DNA from: Acidobacteriota bacterium
Lineage (GTDB): Bacteria; Acidobacteriota; Terriglobia; Terriglobales; Acidobacteriaceae
NCBI GenBank assembly: GCA_021780075.1
Contig: JAJXZL010000005.1
Span: 62,001 to 126,000 of the forward strand
Reading direction: 5' to 3'
Length of the DNA stretch: 64,000 nt
Part shown: piece after piece, positions 1 through 9,054 of the stretch
How the letters are laid out: every line of letters begins with the position of its first letter
Numbering within the stretch: the first letter of the stretch is position 1
Notes under the pieces: generated by a model
Database searches by the model: none
What the model was told of the DNA's origin: nothing
What the model saw: the letters and a program-made list of their open reading frames with translations, nothing else
Program-made: the position numbers and the translations under genes

Positions 1-439
1 CCCACAGCAGCGAGCCAATTCCGTCGAACAACAGGAACGGCCCGAAGGCCATGCCGTTCTCGCCCGCAACCGGAGGGGCCAGCGTGGCCAGTCCGGGCAC
101 GAATTTGGCAATCATGAGGGTCACGGCGCGACGGCGGCCAAAGGAGTTCTGCGTGGTGCGCACGCAACTGGAGGGCTCCAGTGAGAGCTTGCACAGGATG
201 CGCAGCATGTGATGGCCATACTTGCGCCCGATAAAGAACCAGACGCTGTCAGCCACCAGCGACGCGACCAGCCCAGCCACGAGCGCGAGGGCCATGCTGA
301 TCTCGTGCTCGGCTGAGAGCGCTCCAGCTGCCAGAAGAACCGGCGCGGCTGGCAGCGGGATCCCAAGCTGCTCCACCAGAACCCAGGCGAACAAGAGCAG
401 GTAGCCGTAAACCATCAGAATATGTGTGGGCAAAGCCAT
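1..439 (-). CDS. DedA family membrane protein (partial, C-terminus outside window)
   Basis: The minus-strand frame from an ATG at 439 reads through the window edge (about 146 codons). It begins MALPTHILMVYGYLLLFAW, a hydrophobic N-terminus, then QLGIPLPAAPVLLAAGAL, and carries KFVPGLATLAPPVAGENGM. The last stretch matches the DedA signature (a basic residue, F-x-PG, then APxxAG). DedA proteins are polytopic inner-membrane proteins tied to membrane homeostasis; several act as undecaprenyl-phosphate or phospholipid flippases, which would suit the nearby cell-wall genes. That specific role is inference. It follows the secreted protease on the same strand with a 172-bp gap. The C-terminal third is cut off, so topology cannot be completed. 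Confidence 0.85.
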   Translation of the reverse strand, partial: MALPTHILMVYGYLLLFAWVLVEQLGIPLPAAPVLLAAGALSAEHEISMALALVAGLVASLVADSVWFFIGRKYGHHMLRILCKLSLEPSSCVRTTQNSFGRRRAVTLMIAKFVPGLATLAPPVAGENGMAFGPFLLFDGIGSLLW

Positions 440-611
440 AAATGATACGTCCGTTCGCGCGCGATCTCGATTGAGCCGCCGGGCAGGCTGGCAAGCGGGT
501 GCAGGCAGGCGGCTCGGGGGGTCTTACAGTATCGGATGATCCAGCGGCGTTTTCGTCGCAGACAATGAGGGATGTCGCTGTCGCTTCTCCCAAAATTGGG
601 AATTCTTGACG

Positions 612-1694
612 CTACTTTTTTGCCGCAGCTGGCATACGCGCACCCGAAAAAATCTTCACGATATCTTTGGCAAGGCCGCCGGAGGCGATGGTGCCATCGA
701 AGGCCGTAACCTTGCCCGAACCGAGGACGATCGAGGTTTTCTTGTCCGAAATAACGAAAGTGTGGACGTAGGTGAACAGGGGGCGGTCGATCTCGATAAA
801 TAGATCAGCAACACGCGGGTCCTGCACGATGGTAAGCCCCAATTTGTCCCAGTCCTTCTGTTTTGCAAGAGCGCGATCGAGAGTATCGACGGTCAGAAAC
901 GCAGTCTTGGAGCGAATGTAGATGGTTTTCGCGTTCTTGAGGAGCTGTTTGGGGTCGGTACCGGCAATGGCGGCACTCGATTGCGGAACCTCCGCGGCTT
1001 GCTGAGCGGGCATCCGGAGAGCGGCACCTGAGCCAAGAGCCACGCGTGGGCCCAAGTCGGGCAGACCAAGAACATTTTCAATGGGTACAGCAAATGCTGC
1101 AGTGCCCTTGCCACCGGTGATAATCCCGATTAAGGCACCATTGCGATCAACCAGGGCACCGCCACTGGCACCTGGCGCAACTGGCGCAGTAAATTGCAGC
1201 AGACGGAAGCCCGAGCCAGCACCAGGGACTTCGTCCGCAGGGCGGATAGCGGAAAGGATACCTTCCGTGGCTGACCAGGAGAAGCCATTCGCGTTGGTGA
1301 CGGCGTAAACAGGATCGCCCTGAGACAGTGTCTCTGTGTTTCCCGGGGAAAGCGCAGGAAGCGCGCCAGCGGTTATCTTGAGCGCAGCAACATCCCGGCG
1401 TTCATCAGCGCCGAGCAGCTCCACGCGGTCGAAGACGTCTCCGTTGGCCATGCGGACCTGAACTTCGGCCGCGCCTTTGATGGCGTGGAGCGCCGTGAGG
1501 ATGACGCCATCTTTCGAGACGATCACTCCGGTCGCAATAGAGTTCAGGCGACCAGTTCCCTCACCGGAGAGAATCATGACGGAAGCAGCTTTGGTGTGCT
1601 TGAAGATCGCCGTCGCATCGAGCGTGGGTGGGGCTTGCTGAGCAACCAAGAGAAGTGGGAGTGAGGCAAAGGCAGCAACGATGAAGGATTTCAT
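612..1694 (-). CDS. Secreted trypsin-like (S1C/HtrA-type) serine protease, no PDZ recognised
   Basis: A 360-aa protein. I chose the start MKSFIVAAFASLPLLLVAQ (ATG at 1694) because it gives a signal peptide; an in-frame start 37 codons upstream would bury it. The trypsin-like fold is about residues 28-215. The triad is intact: His70 in ILTALHAIKG, Asp101 in ERRDVAALK, and Ser177 in the GASGG loop. A C-terminal domain of about 130 residues follows, which I do not recognise; it is not an obvious PDZ domain. HtrA-like proteases act in the periplasm in protein quality control or regulated proteolysis. It lies downstream of the small PBP gene but is separated from it by a probable terminator. Confidence 0.85.
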   Translation of the reverse strand: MKSFIVAAFASLPLLLVAQQAPPTLDATAIFKHTKAASVMILSGEGTGRLNSIATGVIVSKDGVILTALHAIKGAAEVQVRMANGDVFDRVELLGADERRDVAALKITAGALPALSPGNTETLSQGDPVYAVTNANGFSWSATEGILSAIRPADEVPGAGSGFRLLQFTAPVAPGASGGALVDRNGALIGIITGGKGTAAFAVPIENVLGLPDLGPRVALGSGAALRMPAQQAAEVPQSSAAIAGTDPKQLLKNAKTIYIRSKTAFLTVDTLDRALAKQKDWDKLGLTIVQDPRVADLFIEIDRPLFTYVHTFVISDKKTSIVLGSGKVTAFDGTIASGGLAKDIVKIFSGARMPAAAKK

Positions 1695-1761
1695 AAGTTG
1701 CTGGGGATTATAGCAATCGTAAGGTGTTCGCGGGCAATCAGGAATTCGCAGTGCAGAAGGA

Positions 1762-1788
1762 GCAAAAGGCCACCCGAAAGCGGCCTCT
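1762..1788 (-). terminator. Probable Rho-independent terminator after the small PBP gene
   Basis: Read on the minus strand, an AGGCCGC/GTGGCCT stem with a short TTTCG-type loop is followed by TTTTGCT. It lies 26 bp past the PBP stop codon and 68 bp before the protease start, so it would end the ftsQAZ-PBP transcript. The stem includes one wobble pair. Confidence 0.55.
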
Positions 1789-1813
1789 GGAGGAATCTCC
1801 TGCAAGCTTGAAC

Positions 1814-3136
1814 CTACCGAACGCCGGCCTCGGACGCCACCGGCGCAGTAGCTGCCTGGGCTTGCTCAGAACCTTTGCCTGCAAAGTAATTGCGGTCCCA
1901 AAGGTTCTTGTAGAACTCGCCGGTCAGCTCAGCGGCGCGTGGGCCAAAGGTGGGCCGGCCGCCCTCAAGAAAGAAGACCGTCACAAGGTTGCCCTGCGGC
2001 GTGTCAGAATAGGCGGCGAACCACCCGAAGCGGGTGCCCTTGTCTGAGCAGGTGCCGGTCTTTCCAAAGACGGGCAGCTCGTGGAAGTTGGCGCGCAGGC
2101 GGCGTGCGGTTCCATACTCGACCGCGCCGGCCATGCCATCCTGCAGGTCAGGAACGTATCTGGCGATGTCCAAGGTTCTCTTCACCTTGGGTTGGAACGA
2201 GGCCACATCTTCCGGCGAGGTCGGGTGCTGTAGGTAGTAGAGTGTTCCGCCATTGGCGATGGCAGCCACAAGAGCGCCCAACTGCAGCGGCGTCATGGAA
2301 ACGCCTTGGCCAAAGCTGCACATGCGGCCCACGCCGCCCTCCGATGCGGGCAGCTCATGGTCGGGATAGATGCCTAGCTGCTCGCCCTGAATGTGATAGC
2401 CGGCCAGTTCGCCGAGGCCAAACTGCGTGGCATAATGGCGTACGCGCTCAAAGCCCAATTCCCGGCCCAGCTCTTCAAAGTAAAGGTTGTTGCTGTGGGC
2501 AATTGCCTCGGTCATGTTCATGCGGAAGCCAGCCAGCTGCACGGGCGTGTCGCGCGTGACCAGCCCCTCAGAGAGTGCCGCCAGCGCCACGGAAAGCTTG
2601 ATGGTGGAGCAGGGTTCCGCCCCCGGAGAAAGCGCAAGTTTCTGGTTGACCATGGCCAGAATGCGGCCATTAGCGGGGTCGATGACCACGGCCGTGCCGT
2701 TCATGTCACCCATGGCGTCAATTGCCGCCTGGCGAACCACCGGATCCTCGCCAGCCGTAACGTCACCTTCGCCGACGACGCCGTTGACGAATGAACTGGC
2801 CGTAAAGCGCTCGTAGTAGCGATGGCGGCGCACCCGAAGTCCTGTCCGGCGCACTGAGGCTCCCGAGCCGCTGCCACTGCGGAACTGACGCCGGGCTGAG
2901 GCCGTCTTGCCCTGTGCCGCTCTGGACCGCGCATGAGTTGTTGTGGATTTGGCTGCAGTAGCTGCATGATGCGCGACCGCACGATGCTTCCTGGCATGGC
3001 TGGCCTTGGATAGATGTTGGCTTCCCGGCTTTGAATGGTGCAATGTATGCGGTGCATCCAAGGCCACAGCGCTGCCTGTACCTACCCCCAACCCAGCAAC
3101 AACTAGCCCAAGTGCCAGAACGCAAGACAGTTTCAT
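1814..3136 (-). CDS. Penicillin-binding transpeptidase, short form, following ftsZ
   Basis: A 440-aa protein with all three active-site motifs of penicillin-binding transpeptidases: SxxK as STIK (177-180), SxN as SNN (215-217) and KTGT (359-362). Residues 1-25 are a signal peptide or anchor. Residues 28-110 are low-complexity and rich in His, Ala, Arg and Ser. No pedestal/dimerisation domain of the FtsI type and no glycosyltransferase domain are present, so it is a stripped-down D,D-transpeptidase or related acyl-enzyme. It lies 260 bp downstream of ftsZ on the same strand, suggesting a role in septal or envelope peptidoglycan. A BlaR- or class D beta-lactamase-like function is possible, but the PBP-like GKTGTCSDKGTRFGWF segment favours a cross-linking or carboxypeptidase enzyme. 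Confidence 0.8.
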   Translation of the reverse strand: MKLSCVLALGLVVAGLGVGTGSAVALDAPHTLHHSKPGSQHLSKASHARKHRAVAHHAATAAKSTTTHARSRAAQGKTASARRQFRSGSGSGASVRRTGLRVRRHRYYERFTASSFVNGVVGEGDVTAGEDPVVRQAAIDAMGDMNGTAVVIDPANGRILAMVNQKLALSPGAEPCSTIKLSVALAALSEGLVTRDTPVQLAGFRMNMTEAIAHSNNLYFEELGRELGFERVRHYATQFGLGELAGYHIQGEQLGIYPDHELPASEGGVGRMCSFGQGVSMTPLQLGALVAAIANGGTLYYLQHPTSPEDVASFQPKVKRTLDIARYVPDLQDGMAGAVEYGTARRLRANFHELPVFGKTGTCSDKGTRFGWFAAYSDTPQGNLVTVFFLEGGRPTFGPRAAELTGEFYKNLWDRNYFAGKGSEQAQAATAPVASEAGVR

Positions 3137-3259
3137 CCAATCAACATCCTCTCCAAAAATGGATCTCGTGCCATGCGTCCGCCCGCAGAAAACGCACCTA
3201 ACACCCGGTGGCCCGGTTGCAGCAGACCTTACTGGCGGCTGCCTTCCGGATATTGCTTC

Positions 3260-3271
3260 TTATTACAATAA
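3260..3271. promoter_or_regulatory. 12-bp palindrome TTATTACAATAA upstream of the small PBP gene
   Basis: A perfect palindrome around a central AC, about 125 bp upstream of the PBP start, in the 260-bp gap after ftsZ. On the minus strand it reads TTATTGTAATAA; TATTGT could serve as a -10 element with a weak TTGGCC 16 bp upstream. The core TATTACAATA recurs upstream of galE. Confidence 0.3.
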
Positions 3272-3396
3272 ACGAACTGACGGCAGGGCCAACCCCACAT
3301 TTGGGTCAATTGCGCTCATTTTCGTGACTCAGGCCGCAATCTATTCCCTATCCATACTCGCCGATTCTCTCCGTCAACTGCCTCTTCTGGCACTGT

Positions 3397-4779
3397 TTAG
3401 AACTGCAACCGCCGCATAAAGGCCGGAACATCCAGATCCCGCTCTTCGTCTTGCGCAGACTCAGTAATGACAGCAGCGGAAGGCGGCTCCTGCGCCCCCG
3501 AATTCCGCGCAATATTGCCAAAATCCGCGGCGTAATCCCTGGGCAGCGGGGTATAAACGGGCTCATCGGCCAGCTCGGCAAATTGCGGACGCGAGGGCGC
3601 TCCCACAAGCTCGGGGTCCTCGGTTTCCGCCATTGCCTCTCCCGGCTCTTCTTCTTCGCTGAGGAAGCGCGCCGGCGCGGGAGCAGCCGCAATAGGCGCC
3701 GGATCGGACAGCCAGTTGTCGGGAGCCACCACGGGCACTGAAATCACCGGAGCTTCTTCAACGCTCAACATGCGCGCACGCCGCTCCGGCATCTGGTCGC
3801 GGAAGCCGGTGGCAATGACGGTGATCTTCACCTCATCACCCATCCGCTCGTCTTGAACCGCACCAAAGATGATGTTCGCGTCCTCATGAGCCGCGGACTG
3901 GATGAGTGATGATGCCTCGTTGACCTCAGAGAGCTTGAGCGAGCTGGAGCCGGTAATGTTGATCAAAATGCCGCGCGCGCCATCGATCGCTCCCGCATCC
4001 AGCAGCGGCGATGCCATGGCGGCCTGCGCCGCTTCAATGGCTCGATTGCTGCCCGAGCGCACCGCCGTGCCCATCACCGCGTGGCCCATGCCGGCCATAG
4101 TCGTCTTCACGTCGGCAAAGTCGCGATTGATGATGCCGGGGATTGTGATGATGTCGGAGATGCCCTGCACGCCCTGGCGCAGCACGTCGTCAGCAATGCG
4201 GAAACTTTCAAAGAATCCAGCGTCCTTGGCCACGGCCAGCAGCTTCTCGTTGGGAATCACGATCATTGTGTCCACGCTTTCGAGCAGCTCCTTCAGGCCG
4301 CGCTCTGCTTGCTGCAGGCGGCGCTTGCCCTCGAAACCGAAAGGGCGTGTAATCACAGCCACCGTCAGGATGCCCATCTCGCTGGCCAGCGAAGCGATGA
4401 CCGGCGCAGCGCCTGTGCCGGTGCCGCCACCGAGACCGGCGGTAACGAACACCATGTCCGCGCCTTCAAGCGCCTCAATGATCTTTTCAGAATCTTCCAG
4501 CGCAGCGCGTCGGCCCACATCAGGATTGGCGCCCGCGCCTAAGCCCGAGGTCAGACGCACGCCCAGTTGCAGCTTGACCGGCGCTTGCGACAGCTTGAGC
4601 GCCTGCACATCAGTGTTGGCGGCGATAAACTCCACGCCCTCCAGCCCAGCCTGGATCATGCGATTGACGGCGTTTCCGCCTCCGCCCCCCACGCCGATGA
4701 CCTTGATGCGAGCACCGCGCGGGCTCTCTTCGTGAAGCTTGATGCGCATCTCTCCAGCTACGTTCGTCTTCTGATCCAT
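3397..4779 (-). CDS. ftsZ: Cell division protein FtsZ
   Basis: Tubulin-like GTPase that polymerises into the Z ring and recruits the divisome. The 460-aa reading starts at [11 protein letters not shown] (ATG at 4779), with AGGAGG upstream; a longer open frame adds 45 residues with no support. The N-terminal nucleotide fold shows [15 protein letters not shown] and the tubulin signature [10 protein letters not shown] (117-126). The synergy loop [11 protein letters not shown] carries the catalytic acidic residues. A linker rich in Pro, Glu and Ala (about 330-445) leads to the conserved C-terminal peptide [12 protein letters not shown], the usual docking site for FtsA and other partners. The gene follows ftsA by 22 bp, so the two are probably co-transcribed. 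Length is slightly above the family norm because of the linker. Confidence 0.98.
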   Translation of the reverse strand: MDQKTNVAGEMRIKLHEESPRGARIKVIGVGGGGGNAVNRMIQAGLEGVEFIAANTDVQALKLSQAPVKLQLGVRLTSGLGAGANPDVGRRAALEDSEKIIEALEGADMVFVTAGLGGGTGTGAAPVIASLASEMGILTVAVITRPFGFEGKRRLQQAERGLKELLESVDTMIVIPNEKLLAVAKDAGFFESFRIADDVLRQGVQGISDIITIPGIINRDFADVKTTMAGMGHAVMGTAVRSGSNRAIEAAQAAMASPLLDAGAIDGARGILINITGSSSLKLSEVNEASSLIQSAAHEDANIIFGAVQDERMGDEVKITVIATGFRDQMPERRARMLSVEEAPVISVPVVAPDNWLSDPAPIAAAPAPARFLSEEEEPGEAMAETEDPELVGAPSRPQFAELADEPVYTPLPRDYAADFGNIARNSGAQEPPSAAVITESAQDEERDLDVPAFMRRLQF

Positions 4780-4801
4780 TGCGGCCTCGGCCTCCTCATG
4801 A

Positions 4802-6010
4802 TTAAAAACTTGCGGCAAAAATCGCACGCAGCTTAGCGCGCAGACTATTGCTCTCGGCAGCACGGGTAACGCGCGTGCGGTGGGCATACAAAAGCATTCC
4901 GATGGCAGTGGCAAAACTCGGGTTGATCAGTTCGCCAGGCATGTTGGAGAGCCGTACCGGCATTCCCGTGCGCGCGGGAACCCGCAACTGGCTCTCCGTC
5001 ACGTCCAGCATACCGGGCAGCGCGGCTCCGCCGCCGGTCAGCACGCAACCTGCGCCCAAAGCATCAACTACTCCGCCCTGACGCAGACTCTCCTTGACGA
5101 AGTACAGCAGCTCCCGCGCGCGCGGCTCGAGGATCTCCGCGATGGTGCGCAGGGCAAGCCGCTGCGGCTGGGGGTTGGCAATCTCAATTTCCGCATCTAG
5201 CGGCACACTCGTCACCACGCAGTGCCCGTACTGGCGCTTCAGATCTTCAGCCTGGGCCACCGTCATCTGTAGACCAACAGCCAAGTCGTTGGTAAAGTGC
5301 GCCCCGCCCACGGGAACTGAAGCCGTGTGCGCCACAGCGCCCTCGAAGAACACCACCAGGTCGCTGGAGTGGGCACCGACATCAAGCAGGCACACGCCCA
5401 GTTCGCGCTCGTCGGCAGAAAGTGTACCCTCAGCGGCTGCAATCGACTCCAGCACCGCTTCCGTCACTTCAAGTCCCGCGCGGTTGGCGCACGTCACCAC
5501 ATTCTGCAGCGCGCTGCCGGAGCATGTGGCAATGTGCAGATCCACCTCAAGCCGTGCGCCTACCATGCCGACGGGGTCAAAGATGCCCGGCTGGTCATCA
5601 AGAATGAACTGGCGCGGCAGGAGGTGCAGAATCTCGCGGTCCGGGGGGCGCTCCACGGCCCGCGCGCGATCCAGTGCGGCACGTGCATCCTCGCTGGTAA
5701 TCTCGCGCATGCGGCTGCCCAGATCCAGACCGCCATTGGTGTTGAGCCCGCGAACATGCGGACCGCCCACGCCCACTGCAAGTTCGTCGAAATTGGCGCG
5801 CGCCACCCATTCGGCGCGTTCGATGGCGGCCTTCACAGCCTTTGCCGCAGGAGGAAGGTCAGAGATGAGTCCTTTGCGCATCCCCGCCGACTCCACCACG
5901 CCGTGCCCGCGATAGCGCAAAGCGCCCTCGTTCAGGTCGGCCGCCAACACGCGCGTCCACGCGCTGCCAATGTCGAGCACTACGATCAGGTTGTCCTGCT
6001 TCTGGCTCAT
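4802..6010 (-). CDS. ftsA: Cell division protein FtsA
   Basis: Actin-like ATPase that ties FtsZ filaments to the inner membrane. The 402-aa protein opens with the phosphate-1 motif [17 protein letters not shown], has the second nucleotide-binding segment [17 protein letters not shown] near the middle, and the adenosine-binding segment [12 protein letters not shown] near 330. The SHS2/1C subdomain lies between the first two, as in the family. The C-terminus [14 protein letters not shown] can form the amphipathic membrane-targeting helix. It sits 10 bp after ftsQ and 22 bp before ftsZ, a conserved ftsQ-ftsA-ftsZ operon order. Confidence 0.97.
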   Translation of the reverse strand: MSQKQDNLIVVLDIGSAWTRVLAADLNEGALRYRGHGVVESAGMRKGLISDLPPAAKAVKAAIERAEWVARANFDELAVGVGGPHVRGLNTNGGLDLGSRMREITSEDARAALDRARAVERPPDREILHLLPRQFILDDQPGIFDPVGMVGARLEVDLHIATCSGSALQNVVTCANRAGLEVTEAVLESIAAAEGTLSADERELGVCLLDVGAHSSDLVVFFEGAVAHTASVPVGGAHFTNDLAVGLQMTVAQAEDLKRQYGHCVVTSVPLDAEIEIANPQPQRLALRTIAEILEPRARELLYFVKESLRQGGVVDALGAGCVLTGGGAALPGMLDVTESQLRVPARTGMPVRLSNMPGELINPSFATAIGMLLYAHRTRVTRAAESNSLRAKLRAIFAASF

Positions 6011-6020
6011 TGTTCGGGAC

Positions 6021-7310
6021 TCACTGACCCTGCCCTGCTATTGCGGCTGGTCGGATTCTTGCGGCGGTCTTCTGCCTGTGCTGGTTAAGCGCGGCGCGTC
6101 TTGCCGCAGCGCGTTTCTTTTCTCTGGCCTTTGCAGCGCGCGCTTTCGCAGTTACCTTGGACTTGGCACTCGCGTGCGTGCTTGTGTGCGAACTTGTATG
6201 CGAACTCGTGTACGGTTTAGTCGGCTTGCTGCTTGCAGTTTGCTTTGGCGCGCTTGCATGCTCTGTAGCCGCCTTGGCGGGCGTCTTCGCAGGTTCGCTG
6301 GCTGCGAGCTTCCCTTCGCCCGTACTTGTCGCAGTCTGGTCTGCGCCTGCGCCGGAAGCCATCTGCAATACCACTTGCTCGTCATAGCGCAGATCCACCG
6401 CCGCCAACTTGGGATACTGCTGCCGCCATTCTGCGATGTGCGCCTTGTAGCGCTGATATCGGTCGAGGAAGTGATCTTCACCGAAGTGGGCCAGAATATC
6501 GACACCCTGCTCCGGCATCAGTACGCGCGCATCTTCTGGATCGGTCAGATCAATCTCTGAGATCTGATCGGAAAGGTGCTGGCCGTTGGCATCCAGTTCG
6601 TCCAGCAAACGCAGATAGACCGCCATGCGCGCTTGACGCGAGGCCTGTGGGTCGCGCGCATCGATGCCCGTCAGCACGGGAAAGGAATAGTGATGCTGCG
6701 CCATCATGGCCGCAGGCATGTTCAGCAGCACTCCACTGGCGTCAACAAGACCAATTTGCTGGCCGTGGCGCACAAACGCCACCGGCTGCCGCTCCACCAC
6801 TGAAACGTGAATCTGGTCCGGCAACAGGCGCATTACTGTCGCCCGCTCCACCCACGGAATCTCCTCCAGTTGCTTGCGCCTCTGAGCCAGAGGAACAAAG
6901 AAGATGTTCCGGCCGATGTCCTCGCCAAAAATCGACAGCATATCCGAGCGCCGCACCTCGGCCAGCCCCGTGGCCTGAATATTGCCCGTAGTCGCAATGC
7001 GAAACCGCGCGTCGCGTTCAAAAAAATGCGTGAACTGATGAATGGAGAAAGCAACGCCGGACAGGACAATTAACCCGCCAAGCCCCAGCAATACGCGCCC
7101 GATCCACCCCTGCGGCCGCCACCATGCGTTGCCGGGGCGGTCAAAGCGAGGCTTCTCGTCGCCGTCGATATCCTCTACCTCCAGCGGCATGCCCGGCAGT
7201 CCGCGCCCCGTGAGAGGCACACTCTGCTGCACGCGCCGAAAACGAGACTCCACGGGCGCTTCATCTTCCCAAACAAGGGATCGGGTTCGCTGATTGCTTT
7301 GTATCGCCAC
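6021..7310 (-). CDS. ftsQ: Cell division protein FtsQ (DivIB-type, POTRA domain)
   Basis: Bitopic divisome protein that connects early and late division proteins. The 429-aa reading starts at a GTG (7310). Residues 1-70 are cytoplasmic and charged; a single membrane helix spans about 71-91 (WIGRVLLGLGGLIVLSGVAF). A POTRA domain starts near residue 102 and is followed by the beta-rich FtsQ region, with the recognisable EEIPWVERATVMRLLPDQIHV stretch split across it. Residues from about 335 form an unusual tail rich in Ala, Lys, Ser and Thr, ending strongly basic, which is longer than in model FtsQ proteins. Family assignment rests on the POTRA region, topology and position before ftsA. Confidence 0.93.
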   Translation of the reverse strand: MAIQSNQRTRSLVWEDEAPVESRFRRVQQSVPLTGRGLPGMPLEVEDIDGDEKPRFDRPGNAWWRPQGWIGRVLLGLGGLIVLSGVAFSIHQFTHFFERDARFRIATTGNIQATGLAEVRRSDMLSIFGEDIGRNIFFVPLAQRRKQLEEIPWVERATVMRLLPDQIHVSVVERQPVAFVRHGQQIGLVDASGVLLNMPAAMMAQHHYSFPVLTGIDARDPQASRQARMAVYLRLLDELDANGQHLSDQISEIDLTDPEDARVLMPEQGVDILAHFGEDHFLDRYQRYKAHIAEWRQQYPKLAAVDLRYDEQVVLQMASGAGADQTATSTGEGKLAASEPAKTPAKAATEHASAPKQTASSKPTKPYTSSHTSSHTSTHASAKSKVTAKARAAKAREKKRAAARRAALNQHRQKTAARIRPAAIAGQGQ

Positions 7311-7494
7311 GCCTGAGCACGGTCGTGAGATTCGCCAGCTTCAACTATAGCCCGCAGTTGCATGGCTTTTTTCCGCAACGGCGACAGGGGGAATCCGTAG
7401 CGTTACGGGGATGGATAAAAATGCGACAAACGATGTTGCGGAGGCGGCACCACCTGCTGCACGGAAGCGGCGCTGCCCCAAAAAACGCAGCCCT

Positions 7495-8934
7495 CTAAGC
7501 CCACACGAGCGTGTGGACTGAGTCCGCGGGCAGATCGACGTCGAGAGTCTGCGAACCCAGCAAAAGCTGCGCGCGTTTCTGCGGACCGCGATTGGCCAGC
7601 ACCACCACGGAGCTGCCATCAGGGTTGCGGAAGCCCGCGTGTGACAATCCGCCGCCCAAGCCCTGTTCGCCTATCCCGTCGGTGGCAAACACCTTTGCGC
7701 CTCGCCGCACATGTTTGGAGTAGTGCGCAAATGCCCAGTACTGGCCGCTGCGCGTCACCTTGTGGGTCGCGTTGTCCACCGTGATTACACCGGCGCAAGC
7801 AAACGGCCCGATGTTCGGATTGCCCTTCTCGTCCAGCGCCAGGTTCCACGAGGTAATCGAGCGCGCCCAGTTGTTCACGACGCTGTTGAAGGTATCGGCC
7901 CACATGGTCCAGTCCGTCAGATAGTCGGGTGCATTGATGTCCGGCCCGCCCTCGGTCCAGTAAGCACTTTTCTGCGGAAAGGCATCATGAACGCGCGACA
8001 TCGCCGAGGCCTCGCCCACATAACCGTGCCAGGCAACGCCGTCAATGTACTCATATGCAGCCGGATCGCTCAACTCGTCGATGGCCCTGCCCCACAAACT
8101 GTAGTTGTGGTCGAGTACCCATATCTTCGTAGGCATGCCGGCCTTGCGCAGCGCTGGACCCAGATGTTGTGCCACAAAATCAATCTCCTGCTCCTGCGCC
8201 CAAAGGCAGGCAGGCATGCGGCCCTCCTGCTCGGCATCCACTTCGTTCTGCACGGTAACGGCGTTGATGACCACACCCTCGGCCTTGTAGCCTTCAAGGA
8301 ACTTCAGGAAATACTGTGCATAGGGGCCGAAGCTGAGCTTGCGCATTGCGCCACCCAGCATTGAGCGGTTCGGTTTCATCCATCCCGGCGGGCTCCACGG
8401 CGAAGAGAAGAGAAACATCTCCGGATTCGCCTTGCGGGCTTCACGCAGAATAGGCAGGATATACGCCTTGTCGTGGTCAATCGAAAACTTCTTCAGTTCA
8501 GGATCAGGTTCAGTGCTCTCATCGAAACTGTAAAGGTTCCGCGAGTAATCACTGGCGCCGATGCAGGTACGGCACACATTCATCCCCATCTGGTCGGCGG
8601 CAAACATCTCGTTTATCACCGCATGCCGGTCGGCATCACTCATGCGACTGAGCACGAAGCAGGTTGCATCGGTCATGGCCGCACCAAAGCCCAGCATCTC
8701 CTGCCTAGTTGCCTGTGGATCCAGCACGATCGCATCGGCCATCACGTGAACCGCGGGCTTCCATGCAAGTGACTCCAACTTAGCGTAGCGCCGATCGCGA
8801 AACGTACCCCACACCTTCACCGGTCCTGCCGCGCTACTCTCACTCGCCCAGCTTGGAACACGGCTTGAAATTGCCATGGCCGCCGCTGTTGCCGACGCCG
8901 CCATCAAAAAGCCCCTGCGTGAACTCTTTGCCAT
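7495..8934 (-). CDS. Secreted GH30 family glycosidase (glucosylceramidase-like), Tat-exported
   Basis: A 479-aa glycoside hydrolase of family 30. The N-terminus KSSRRGFLMAASA is a twin-arginine (Tat) signal, so the enzyme is folded before export. The (beta/alpha)8 barrel shows QEMLGFGAAMTDA, SSPWSPPGWMK, the acid/base Glu231 in VTVQNEVD and the nucleophile Glu328 in YWTEGG. The last 70 residues form the usual beta domain. Known members cleave beta-glucosyl, beta-xylosyl or related linkages; the substrate cannot be read from sequence. Its position between murC and ftsQ in the dcw cluster is unusual, with 120 bp before and 184 bp after it, so it may be an insertion rather than a division gene. 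Confidence 0.9.
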   Translation of the reverse strand: MAKSSRRGFLMAASATAAAMAISSRVPSWASESSAAGPVKVWGTFRDRRYAKLESLAWKPAVHVMADAIVLDPQATRQEMLGFGAAMTDATCFVLSRMSDADRHAVINEMFAADQMGMNVCRTCIGASDYSRNLYSFDESTEPDPELKKFSIDHDKAYILPILREARKANPEMFLFSSPWSPPGWMKPNRSMLGGAMRKLSFGPYAQYFLKFLEGYKAEGVVINAVTVQNEVDAEQEGRMPACLWAQEQEIDFVAQHLGPALRKAGMPTKIWVLDHNYSLWGRAIDELSDPAAYEYIDGVAWHGYVGEASAMSRVHDAFPQKSAYWTEGGPDINAPDYLTDWTMWADTFNSVVNNWARSITSWNLALDEKGNPNIGPFACAGVITVDNATHKVTRSGQYWAFAHYSKHVRRGAKVFATDGIGEQGLGGGLSHAGFRNPDGSSVVVLANRGPQKRAQLLLGSQTLDVDLPADSVHTLVWA

Positions 8935-9054
8935 ACCCGCTCCTTACGACGAGCAAAAGCTTGTCCGCCGCATCATAACAGGAGCCTCGGAATTCAGTAA
9001 ACCGTTTGAGCAGGAGATGCGAGACGTATCGGCCTCTCGCGGGGCAGGCCGCTC

